Part shown: positions 6,856 to 13,326 of the stretch, one piece after another
How positions within the stretch are numbered: the first letter of the stretch is position 1
Layout: every line of letters starts with the position of its first letter
From: Rhodobacterales bacterium UBA7416
GTDB lineage: Bacteria > Pseudomonadota > Alphaproteobacteria > Rhodobacterales > Rhodobacteraceae
Assembly (NCBI GenBank): GCA_002469545.1
Contig: DKMK01000014.1
Coordinates: forward strand, 5,156 to 18,481
Reading direction: 5' to 3'
Length of the DNA stretch: 13,326 bases
Made by a program: the position numbers and the translations under genes
The notes under the pieces: generated by a model
Database searches by the model: none
Told to the model about the DNA's origin: nothing
What the model saw: the letters and a program-made list of their open reading frames with translations, nothing else

Positions 6856-8187
6856 ATGTCTAAGACGAAAAACCTTTATATCAAAACCTTCGGCTGTCAG
6901 ATGAATGTCTATGACAGCGAACGCATGGCCACGGCCATGGGCGCCGAAGGTTATAACGAAGTCTCCTCTCCAGAAGAGGCGGACATGATATTGCTGAATA
7001 CTTGCCACATCCGTGAAAAAGCGGCGGAAAAAGTATATTCTGATTTGGGCCGTTTCAAACCGCTAAAGGCGAAAAATCCTGATCTTAAAATTGGTGTTAC
7101 AGGCTGTGTTGCACAGGCCGAAGGCCAAGAAATCATGCGCCGTCAGCCTTTGGTTGACATCGTGGTCGGGCCACAGGCTTATCACCGGCTACCTGATATG
7201 GTGAAGGCCGTCGAAAAAGGTGAAAAACCAATCGACACAGACTTCCCCGAAGAAGACAAATTCGAACACCTGCCAACCGCACCCAAAATGAAACGCGCCC
7301 CGTCCGCGTTCCTAACAGTCCAAGAGGGCTGCGATAAATTCTGTGCTTTTTGTGTGGTACCGTTCACACGCGGCGCAGAAATGTCCCGCCCAGTCACGCA
7401 AATCGTAACCGAAGCCCGCGATCTGGTTGAACGCGGTGTACGCGACATCACATTGCTTGGCCAAAACGTAAACGCCTATCACGGGCCAATGGGCGACGGG
7501 GATGCGACCTTGCCGCAACTGATCCGCGAACTGTCCAAAATCGATGACCTAAAACGCATTCGTTTCACCACATCACACCCAAACGACATGACCCAAGAAT
7601 TGATTGATGCGCATGGCGAAATGGAAAAGCTGATGCCATACCTGCACCTGCCAGTGCAATCAGGCTCCGATAACGTTCTAAAGGCGATGAACCGTAAGCA
7701 CACGGCTGACAGCTACCTCAAAATCATCGAACGTTTACGCGTTGCACGCCCTGATTTGGCGCTGTCTGGCGACTTTATCGTGGGGTTCCCCGGTGAATCT
7801 GACGCTGATTTCGAACAAACCCTGGATTTGGTTCGCGAAGTCAAATACGCGCAAGCTTACTCATTCAAATATTCCACCCGTCCCGGAACGCCCGCCGCCG
7901 ATAAAAAAGTACAGGTCCCCGAAGACGTGAAATCCGAACGCTTGCAACGTCTTCAGACATTGCTGTCACAGCACCAAAAGGAATTCATGGGAACAATGGT
8001 TGGTCGTGTTTTGCCTGTATTATTGGAACGTCCAGGCCGCCTAGAGGGCCAACTCGTTGGCCGTTCAGAATACCTACACGGCGTTCACGCCAGCATTGAC
8101 CAAGCTAAAATCGGGGATGTTGTTAATTTGCGTATTTTGGGCGCTGATACAAATTCCCTGCGCGCAGAATTTGTCAGCAAGCAATAG
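6856..8187 (+). CDS. miaB: tRNA (N6-isopentenyl adenosine(37)-C2)-methylthiotransferase MiaB
   Basis: A 443-residue radical-SAM methylthiotransferase that converts i6A37 to ms2i6A37 in tRNAs reading UNN codons. The N-terminal UPF0004 domain supplies three cysteines for the auxiliary 4Fe-4S cluster: C14 (FGCQMNVYDS), C50 (NTCHIREKA) and C84 (TGCVAQ). The radical-SAM cluster cysteines are C159, C163 and C166 in GCDKFCAFCVVPFTRG. The last ~65 residues form a TRAM domain that binds tRNA. MSKTKNLYIKTFGC is taken as the start because it fits the family; an ATG at 6841 would add five residues encoded inside the hairpin loop and arm. No good Shine-Dalgarno is exposed; AGGG within the hairpin arm is the only candidate. 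Confidence 0.96.
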   Translation: MSKTKNLYIKTFGCQMNVYDSERMATAMGAEGYNEVSSPEEADMILLNTCHIREKAAEKVYSDLGRFKPLKAKNPDLKIGVTGCVAQAEGQEIMRRQPLVDIVVGPQAYHRLPDMVKAVEKGEKPIDTDFPEEDKFEHLPTAPKMKRAPSAFLTVQEGCDKFCAFCVVPFTRGAEMSRPVTQIVTEARDLVERGVRDITLLGQNVNAYHGPMGDGDATLPQLIRELSKIDDLKRIRFTTSHPNDMTQELIDAHGEMEKLMPYLHLPVQSGSDNVLKAMNRKHTADSYLKIIERLRVARPDLALSGDFIVGFPGESDADFEQTLDLVREVKYAQAYSFKYSTRPGTPAADKKVQVPEDVKSERLQRLQTLLSQHQKEFMGTMVGRVLPVLLERPGRLEGQLVGRSEYLHGVHASIDQAKIGDVVNLRILGADTNSLRAEFVSKQ

Positions 8188-8384
8188 CATTCGACCAAGC
8201 TGTTCAAATTGCCCGAAAATCCCCGTTTGGCTCCGCTGTGTTAATTTAATCCCAAATTAAGGGGATAATCGTAATGATTTGCGCCATGAGCCTTGAATTC
8301 ATTCATTTTGTTGGTAAGTTACGTCGCTAAATGGGGTCTAAATTCTGGCTTCATCTAAATGTATTTTTATAGGGGGCATGAAAG

Positions 8385-8943
8385 TTGATTTCCGCTAACT
8401 TTAAGACAGCCACACTCAGCGCATTCGTAGGGGGGCTTCTTGCAGCATCTCTATCCGCGCCAGTGCAAGCTGAAAGCTACTACCGGGTATCTGGACAGAT
8501 CCAGACGGGTGCGAACACTGGGTAATGGACGATGGTCTCGAAGGTTTTATGACACCAAACGTTACTCCAAACGGTAAACCAGTTTGTAAACGCGGCAACA
8601 CTTGTCTGATCGCAGGATCAGACCAATTGTTTGCCGTTGACGCGCTGTCATTTCTGACGAAGGCCGCGCAAGCCTAGAAGAGTTCTTTGCAAAGCAAACG
8701 AACTATGGCTACGTCATCGAAGGTCACACAGACTCTGATGCCAGCGATGCATACAATCTAGGCTTGGCAAAACGCCGTGCCGCCGCAGTTGAAAAAATCG
8801 CAAAAACATCGGGTGCAAAATCCGTTGAAACACGCTCTTACGGTGAACGTAAGCCACGTGCGACGAATACGACAAAAGCAGGCAAGCGCTTGAACCGTCG
8901 TGTTGAAATTCAATGTATCGCACGTCCAGGAGGCAAATCATGA
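8385..8943 (+). pseudogene. OmpA-family outer-membrane protein gene, disrupted by two frame changes
   Basis: Three consecutive pieces read in three frames. Piece 1 starts at TTG 8385, with AGGGGG eight bases upstream. It encodes a signal peptide (hydrophobic core LSAFVGGLLAASLSA, cleavage after PVQA) and stops at 8523. Piece 2 (about 8486-8640, another frame) encodes GIWTDPDGCEHWVMDDGLEG, then GKPVCKRGNTC, and would stop at 8676. Piece 3 (about 8641-8943, third frame) is an OmpA-like peptidoglycan-binding domain: YVIEGHTDSDASDAYNLGL, KRRAAAV, YGERKPRATN and LNRRVEIQC. Each change is what one missing base would give, near 8480-8488 and 8639-8645. The three pieces together have the order of an intact secreted OmpA-domain protein. 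Either the gene is inactivated or the sequence has two indel errors. Its last codons overlap the next start (ATGA). Confidence 0.8.
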
Positions 8944-9254
8944 AAAGCAAACTTGTACTTATCGCAGCGCTTTCTGCATTTGGCTTGACCGGCTGTATTG
9001 GCCTTGATCCGGTATTGTGGAACATCGAAGACAAAACGCGCGACACGGGTATTGATGCTGGAGATCTAACAGAAATGGTTGCTGGCATTTGGGTTGACCC
9101 ACATGGTTGTGATCACTGGATCATCGACGACGGTGTCGAAGGCTATCTTTCTGCGCGTTTGGCTGACGACGGCAAACCTGTTTGTTCAGGCACTGGCGTT
9201 CCAAACACGGCAACAGGCCCGTTCATTCGTGGTCGTGAAAGCACACGTGATTAA
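8940..9254 (+). CDS. Small lipoprotein with a GCxHW/DDGxEG domain, function unknown
   Basis: A 104-residue predicted lipoprotein. A short basic n-region and hydrophobic stretch end in the lipobox LTGC, giving a lipidated Cys19. Residue +2 is Ile, not Asp, so outer-membrane sorting is expected under the E. coli rule. Residues 49-82 contain GIWVDPHGCDHWIIDDGVEG followed by GKPVC. They match the middle piece of the preceding OmpA-type gene at 19 of 34 positions with no gap. C57 and C82 could form a disulphide. AGGAGG lies seven bases before the ATG, which overlaps the upstream stop by four bases; an in-frame ATG at 8913 is rejected because it lacks such a site and spoils the signal peptide. The gene is followed by a strong terminator. 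I do not recognise a named function; a cell-envelope role beside the OmpA protein is inferred. Confidence 0.8.
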   Translation: MKSKLVLIAALSAFGLTGCIGLDPVLWNIEDKTRDTGIDAGDLTEMVAGIWVDPHGCDHWIIDDGVEGYLSARLADDGKPVCSGTGVPNTATGPFIRGRESTRD

Positions 9255-9278
9255 TTTCGCATTGCAGACGTAATCTTG

Positions 9279-9309
9279 AAAGGCCGCTGATCAATTCGGC
9301 GGCCTTTTT
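9279..9309 (+). terminator. Rho-independent terminator after the lipoprotein gene
   Basis: AAAGGCCGC (9279-9287) pairs with GCGGCCTTT (9299-9307) around an 11-base loop. The 3' arm runs into TTTTTCTTT. The GC-rich stem and T-tract are typical. It closes the miaB/OmpA/lipoprotein stretch and separates it from the phoH unit. Confidence 0.9.
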
Positions 9310-9384
9310 CTTTGAAACATACTTGCGGGTGAGGGCGCTATACGTCATCATCAAACTAACCCCACCGAAACGGAGAGCAAGAAT

Positions 9385-10401
9385 TTGACAACACAGGCGC
9401 CACACGCGGCAGACCTTGGCGAAGCCGCAGAATTGATCGTAACTTTTTCAGACAACAAGCTGTTGATCGATCTATGTGGGGAATTTGATAAAAACCTTGC
9501 CCAAGTTGAAAAAGCTCTTTCAGTTCAAATCGTCCACCGGGGTAACGAATTGGCCCTGATCGGTGACCCCGACACAGCCGAAAAAACTGAATCCGTTCTC
9601 AAAGCTATGTACCTACGTCTGGAACAACGCAAAGAGCTGTTGGCGCCCGACATCGACGCCATATTACGCTTTGGAAACTCTTCTGAAAACACAGGCGTAC
9701 GTGATGGCGATCAAATCGAAATGTTTTCCGCTGGCGGTACAGAAATCCGCACGCGCAAAAAAACCGTCGAACCACGCACCCCAACCCAAAAAAAATACGT
9801 CGAACAACTGTTCAAACATGAACTTGTTTTCGGGCTTGGACCTGCTGGCACAGGTAAAACATATCTGGCCGTTGCCGCCGCTGTTTCAATGTTCATAGAA
9901 GGTCAAGTGGACCGCATCATCTTATCACGTCCCGCCGTCGAGGCAGGTGAACGCCTTGGATTTCTACCGGGCGACATGAAGGACAAAGTCGATCCATATA
10001 TGCAGCCTCTTTATGATGCGCTGAACGATTTCTTACCGGCCAATCAACTGGAGAAATTGATCGAAGAAAAGAAAATAGAAATTGCACCGTTGGCGTTCAT
10101 GCGTGGGCGCACATTGGCAAACGCCTTTGTCGTGCTGGACGAAGCACAAAATGCCACCACCATGCAGATGAAAATGTTCTTAACACGCATGGGTCAAGGC
10201 TCGCATATGGCGATCACCGGCGACACCAGCCAAATCGATTTACCTCGCGGCGTCCCATCCGGCTTGGTTGAGGCGAAAAATGTATTGCGTGATGTCAAAG
10301 GCATCGGGTTTACACAATTCGATGTCTCAGATGTTGTGCGCCATCCAATGGTCGCAAAAATCATTATAGCTTATGATAAAAATGCGAAACGCAATGGCTG
10401 A
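9385..10401 (+). CDS. ybeZ: PhoH family protein (PhoH-like ATPase, YbeZ)
   Basis: A 338-residue cytoplasmic P-loop ATPase of the PhoH family. The Walker A motif is GPAGTGKT (152-159), the Walker B region is VVLDEAQNATTMQMKMF (about 249-265), and ITGDTSQIDLPRG follows as the sensor-like segment. The N-terminal ~100 residues precede the ATPase domain and are typical of the YbeZ subgroup. YbeZ is generally found with YbeY and is thought to act with it in RNA metabolism and ribosome maturation; its precise activity is not settled. The start is TTG at 9385 with GGAG eight to nine bases upstream; no ATG precedes the conserved region. It opens the ybeZ-ybeY-corC-lnt unit and overlaps ybeY by eight bases. 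Confidence 0.94.
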   Translation: MTTQAPHAADLGEAAELIVTFSDNKLLIDLCGEFDKNLAQVEKALSVQIVHRGNELALIGDPDTAEKTESVLKAMYLRLEQRKELLAPDIDAILRFGNSSENTGVRDGDQIEMFSAGGTEIRTRKKTVEPRTPTQKKYVEQLFKHELVFGLGPAGTGKTYLAVAAAVSMFIEGQVDRIILSRPAVEAGERLGFLPGDMKDKVDPYMQPLYDALNDFLPANQLEKLIEEKKIEIAPLAFMRGRTLANAFVVLDEAQNATTMQMKMFLTRMGQGSHMAITGDTSQIDLPRGVPSGLVEAKNVLRDVKGIGFTQFDVSDVVRHPMVAKIIIAYDKNAKRNG

Positions 10402-10891
10402 CATCATTGTCGAAGACACGCGCTGGAATGACGTCAATCTCGATGCGATGTGCGATACAACCTTTGACGTAGTGCTGTTCGATCTCAACCTGTCATCTGA
10501 ATGGAATATTGGCGTGCTGGCATGCGATGATGCTAAAATTGCCACGTTAAACGCCGAATTTCGCGACAAACCAACACCCACAAATGTGCTTTCTTGGCCG
10601 GCCATCGATTTGGCACCCGACACCGTGGGTGATATGCCAGATGCACCACAAACAGATGTCTTTGGTGATAACGAACTTGGCGATATTGCTATTTCATACG
10701 ATACTTGCATGCGCGAAGCGGTCGCGCAAAACATCACAATGATTGATCACACAACACATCTTTTGATGCATGGTCTTCTTCATTTATTAGGCTATGATCA
10801 CGAAACAGACGCTGACGCCACTCTAATGGAAGGAATGGAGTCGCGCTTGCTGGAAAAAATGGGTATAAAAGACCCATATAAAGACGAATAA
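10394..10891 (+). CDS. ybeY: Endoribonuclease/rRNA maturation factor YbeY
   Basis: A 165-residue UPF0054 metalloprotein needed for 16S rRNA 3'-end maturation and ribosome quality control. The zinc-binding signature is LLMHGLLHLLGYDHETD, with H126, H130 and H136 as ligands (H-G-x-x-H-x5-H). The segment RDKPTPTNVLSWP is the other conserved family block. MADIIVEDTRW at 10394 is chosen as the start because it fits the family length. It overlaps the ybeZ stop, suggesting coupled translation; in-frame ATGs at 10373 and 10382 would extend it by seven or four residues and cannot be ruled out, since no site has a clear ribosome-binding sequence. Soluble and cytoplasmic. Confidence 0.94.
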   Translation: MADIIVEDTRWNDVNLDAMCDTTFDVVLFDLNLSSEWNIGVLACDDAKIATLNAEFRDKPTPTNVLSWPAIDLAPDTVGDMPDAPQTDVFGDNELGDIAISYDTCMREAVAQNITMIDHTTHLLMHGLLHLLGYDHETDADATLMEGMESRLLEKMGIKDPYKDE

Positions 10892-10918
10892 CCACTGCCA
10901 TTATCTTGGAAAGGACCA

Positions 10919-11767
10919 ATGGGCGACATAATTGAAGGGTCTTCGAGAGCGGCGCAAAGCGCGCACTCATCCCCAAAAACAGGCTTTTTCCACCGTTTAT
11001 TAAACGGCGCAAAAGCCAACACTTTACCGAAATCCGCGCCACCCACTCAGATGGCAGACGCTGGCATCAGCAAACTTAAAACCATGCGCGTCGAAGACGT
11101 GGCAATACCGCGTTCTGACATTGTTTGCGTGCCTTCAGACATGGAACTTGACTCACTGATCGATGAATTCCGCGAAAGCGGTTATTCACGCTTACCTGTA
11201 TTCCAAGATACATTGGACAATCCCATCGGCATGGTTCACCTCAAAGACGTTGCCTTGAAACATGGTTTTAATGGCAAACCTAAATCGTTTGAGGTAACCA
11301 AGCTTGTGCGCGCCGTATTGTTCGTACCACCTTCTATGCCCTTGGATGTTTTGCTGCAAAAAATGCAAGCAGAACGCACACATATGGCGCTTGTTGTGGA
11401 TGAATATGGCGGCGTTGACGGTTTGGCGACAATTGAAGATCTGGTCGAGCAACTGGTTGGTGAAATCGCAGATGAACATGACACTGATGATGATGTGACA
11501 TGGACAGAATCCGAACCCGGTATCTATATCTGCCAATCACGTGCATCTCTTGAAGAATTTGAAAAGGTTTTGGGTGTAGATCTTGCATCAGACACCGACG
11601 ACGAAGAGATTGATACAGTGGGCGGCCTTGTCTTTATGATGACAGGGCGTGTCCCCGTGCGAGGCGAGGTGATATCGCACCCATCGGGCTATGACTTTGA
11701 GATTTTGGAAGCGGACCCAAGGCGTCTGAAACGACTGCGGGTATATAAAAAACCTCAAAAGAAATAG
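10919..11767 (+). CDS. corC: CBS-domain protein of the CorC/HlyC (hemolysin) family
   Basis: A 282-residue soluble protein. After a variable N-terminus (1-50), two CBS domains follow: the first begins near VEDVAIPRSDIVCVPSDMEL (about 59-115) and the second spans about 125-180, including ALVVDEYGGVDGLATIEDL. A CorC_HlyC transporter-associated domain (about 195-278) contains DTVGGLVFMMTGRVPVRGE. CBS pairs usually bind adenine nucleotides. CorC proteins are linked to magnesium/cobalt efflux, and the hemolysin label for the family is historical. There is no DUF21 membrane domain, so this is the short soluble type usual between ybeY and lnt. AAAGGA lies a few bases before the ATG; the gene starts 27 bases after ybeY. 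Confidence 0.92.
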   Translation: MGDIIEGSSRAAQSAHSSPKTGFFHRLLNGAKANTLPKSAPPTQMADAGISKLKTMRVEDVAIPRSDIVCVPSDMELDSLIDEFRESGYSRLPVFQDTLDNPIGMVHLKDVALKHGFNGKPKSFEVTKLVRAVLFVPPSMPLDVLLQKMQAERTHMALVVDEYGGVDGLATIEDLVEQLVGEIADEHDTDDDVTWTESEPGIYICQSRASLEEFEKVLGVDLASDTDDEEIDTVGGLVFMMTGRVPVRGEVISHPSGYDFEILEADPRRLKRLRVYKKPQKK

Positions 11768-11777
11768 GTGAAAACGA

Positions 11778-13298
11778 TTGCCAACGCCTGACACCAGCCA
11801 ATCAATGACGTGGCGCAAGCGGCTTGTATTATTTTGCCTTGGCCTATTGTTGGCGTTGGGGCAGGCCCCCTTTGATCTGTCATTGATTTACTTTGTGATC
11901 CTGCCTTATCTGGGCTGGATGATACGCGATATACCGACGCCAAAGCTGGGTTTTGGCATCGGTTGGTGGGTCGCATTGGGCTATTTCGCTTTGACCCTTA
12001 TGTGGATCGTGGAACCCTTTTTCGTGGAACCTGAAATCACGGGCTGGATGGCGCCATTTGCCTTGGGCTTAATGGCGGCAGGACTTGCCCTATTTTGGGG
12101 CGCTGGCTTTGCTGCGGCAGTTAAAATCATGCCAACAGGGGCAGGGCGCCTTATCGTTTTGGCAATCACATGGACAGCATTTGAATATCTGCGTGCCAAT
12201 ATTCTAACTGGATTCCCTTGGGGGCATCTCAGCTATGGCCTTGTTGATCTACCCATAGGGCAATTGGCGGCGTTTGTCGGCATTCACGGAGCAGGCCTCA
12301 TCATTTTGTTAATCTGCTTTTTGCCAGCAATGTTTGCCGCACGCTTTTGGGATGGCGCATTATGGGCGACCATTTCATTTTTTATACTGATGGCTATGGG
12401 CCAATGGTGGATGCATGGGCCCGTTGCGATGAATCCTGACAATACCTTGGTGAGGGTCATACAACCAAACGCGGCTCAACATTTGAAATGGCGCCGTGAT
12501 ATGGTTGATGTCTTTTATGGACGCCAATTGGGTTATACACGCGCCCAAACACAACAACGCCCAGACGTTGTGATCTGGCCAGAAACTGCCATCCCATATT
12601 TGTACGGCGACAGCTTATCAATTCTGCAGGAAATTGCTACGGCATCTGGCCCCACGACATCTGTGATTGCGGGTATTGTGCGCACTGAGGGCACAGCACC
12701 TCGCAATTCGCTGCTCTTTTTGGATCCAGCGGGCGGCCCGAGCGCGTTGTATGATAAACAGCATTTGGTCCCGTTTGGCGAATATATGCCATTTGCAGAC
12801 TTGATTGATCGTATGGGTCTTTCTGGTCTAACCGGTTTGGCTGGGCGCTTCGTTTCAGGGACTGGCAGTCGCGTTATTTCTGGCCACAACGTGCCTGATT
12901 TTCTGGCGCTCATCTGTTACGAAGCAATATTTCCGCAATATGTACGCAGTTCAAAAAATCGCCCCGAATGGATCGTGCATATAACGAACGACGCATGGTT
13001 TGGTGAATTTTCAGGTCCCTATCAACATCTCGCACAGGCACAAATGCGTGCAATCGAACAAGGCTTGCCTGTTGTGCGATCTGCTAACACAGGCGTTTCA
13101 GCAATGATCGACCCAAATGGCCGCATCACGCACAGCATGAAATTGGGTACCGCTGGATACTTTGATGCGCACTTACCAGCGGCGCACGTTTCAACGGTAT
13201 ATGCACGTTTTGGCGAATGGATATGGACTGTGATCGCGATATTGTTGCTTTTGGGCACACTTTTTAATGCAACGCGCCCTGCCCGCGAAATAGATTGA
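11778..13298 (+). CDS. lnt: Apolipoprotein N-acyltransferase
   Basis: A 506-residue inner-membrane enzyme that transfers an acyl chain to the N-terminal cysteine of lipoproteins, the last step of lipoprotein maturation. The N-terminal ~210 residues hold about six membrane segments. They are followed by a periplasmic nitrilase-like domain with the catalytic triad E269 (VIWPETAIP), K327 (YDKQHLVPFGEYMP) and C380 (LICYEAIFP). A final membrane helix lies at about 481-495. The start is TTG at 11778, with AGGTG about seven bases upstream; an ATG nine codons later has no ribosome site. It lies ten bases after corC and ends the unit. The enzyme would act on the small lipoprotein encoded upstream, among others. 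Confidence 0.95.
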   Translation: MPTPDTSQSMTWRKRLVLFCLGLLLALGQAPFDLSLIYFVILPYLGWMIRDIPTPKLGFGIGWWVALGYFALTLMWIVEPFFVEPEITGWMAPFALGLMAAGLALFWGAGFAAAVKIMPTGAGRLIVLAITWTAFEYLRANILTGFPWGHLSYGLVDLPIGQLAAFVGIHGAGLIILLICFLPAMFAARFWDGALWATISFFILMAMGQWWMHGPVAMNPDNTLVRVIQPNAAQHLKWRRDMVDVFYGRQLGYTRAQTQQRPDVVIWPETAIPYLYGDSLSILQEIATASGPTTSVIAGIVRTEGTAPRNSLLFLDPAGGPSALYDKQHLVPFGEYMPFADLIDRMGLSGLTGLAGRFVSGTGSRVISGHNVPDFLALICYEAIFPQYVRSSKNRPEWIVHITNDAWFGEFSGPYQHLAQAQMRAIEQGLPVVRSANTGVSAMIDPNGRITHSMKLGTAGYFDAHLPAAHVSTVYARFGEWIWTVIAILLLLGTLFNATRPAREID

Positions 13299-13326
13299 CC
13301 CTTCACAATAAACTGCTATCAAATGA

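Noticed and set aside
8241..8260. Inverted repeat TTAATTT/AAATTAA with a six-base loop after miaB.
   Set aside because: The stem has only A-T pairs and no T-tract, so it is too weak to call a terminator.
8274..8330. An 18-codon open frame beginning MICAMSLEF, with AAGGGG nine bases upstream, before the OmpA-type gene.
   Set aside because: Short frames with a chance ribosome site are common, there is no sign of coding bias or family similarity, and no attenuator-like structure accompanies it. The rest of 8188-8384 shows no gene.
8385..8943. Programmed ribosomal frameshifting as the explanation for the split OmpA gene.
   Set aside because: Neither junction shows a slippery heptamer with a following stem or pseudoknot, and two successive programmed shifts would be exceptional. 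Mutation or sequence error is simpler.
9323..9351. Possible ybeZ promoter TTGCGG-17-CATCAT.
   Set aside because: Poor match to consensus. A promoter after the terminator is expected, but I cannot place it with confidence.
1..13326. CRISPR arrays, tRNA/rRNA genes, insertion sequences, phage genes, toxin-antitoxin pairs or defence systems.
   Set aside because: Read on both strands, none was found. The gene content is housekeeping and the gaps are short.

Overview
The window looks like a chromosomal core segment from an alphaproteobacterium, most likely of the Rhodobacterales (Roseobacter group). The reasons are the fabA-fabB-fabI cluster divergent from an Irr-type Fur regulator, a Ros/MucR-family regulator, and the order miaB, OmpA-type gene, phoH/ybeZ, ybeY, corC, lnt. 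Base composition looks moderate rather than GC-rich by eye (not computed), which would suit a lower-GC marine member. There is no transposase, phage gene, CRISPR array, tRNA or rRNA. The species placement is inference.

Left part (1 to about 5660, minus strand): one compact gene string read right to left. fabA, fabB and fabI form a fatty-acid module: dehydratase/isomerase, 3-ketoacyl-ACP synthase I and enoyl-ACP reductase. They are followed by a site-2-type M50 membrane metalloprotease, a type II (L-2-) haloacid dehalogenase, a PLP-dependent threonine/serine dehydratase, and an endonuclease/exonuclease/phosphatase-family protein cut by the window edge. Gaps are 2 to 52 bases, with one 4-base start/stop overlap, so a single transcript is likely.

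Middle (about 5660-6855): a divergent control region carries a candidate irr promoter and a 16-base palindrome. Then come irr, the MucR-family gene with its own palindrome and direct repeats, and a strong hairpin that ends one base before the miaB start codon.

Right part (6856-13298, plus strand): miaB (tRNA ms2i6A synthesis), then an OmpA-family gene that reads only through two frame changes, then a small intact lipoprotein that shares a domain with it and ends at a clear Rho-independent terminator. After the terminator comes a tight unit: phoH/ybeZ, ybeY (rRNA maturation), corC (CBS-domain protein) and lnt (apolipoprotein N-acyltransferase). The last 28 bases hold no gene.

Most of the window is ordinary housekeeping DNA and I do not see a convincing new system. 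The points most worth a second look are the broken OmpA gene beside its domain-sharing lipoprotein, the hairpin at the miaB start, and the palindromes in front of fabA/irr and the MucR gene.
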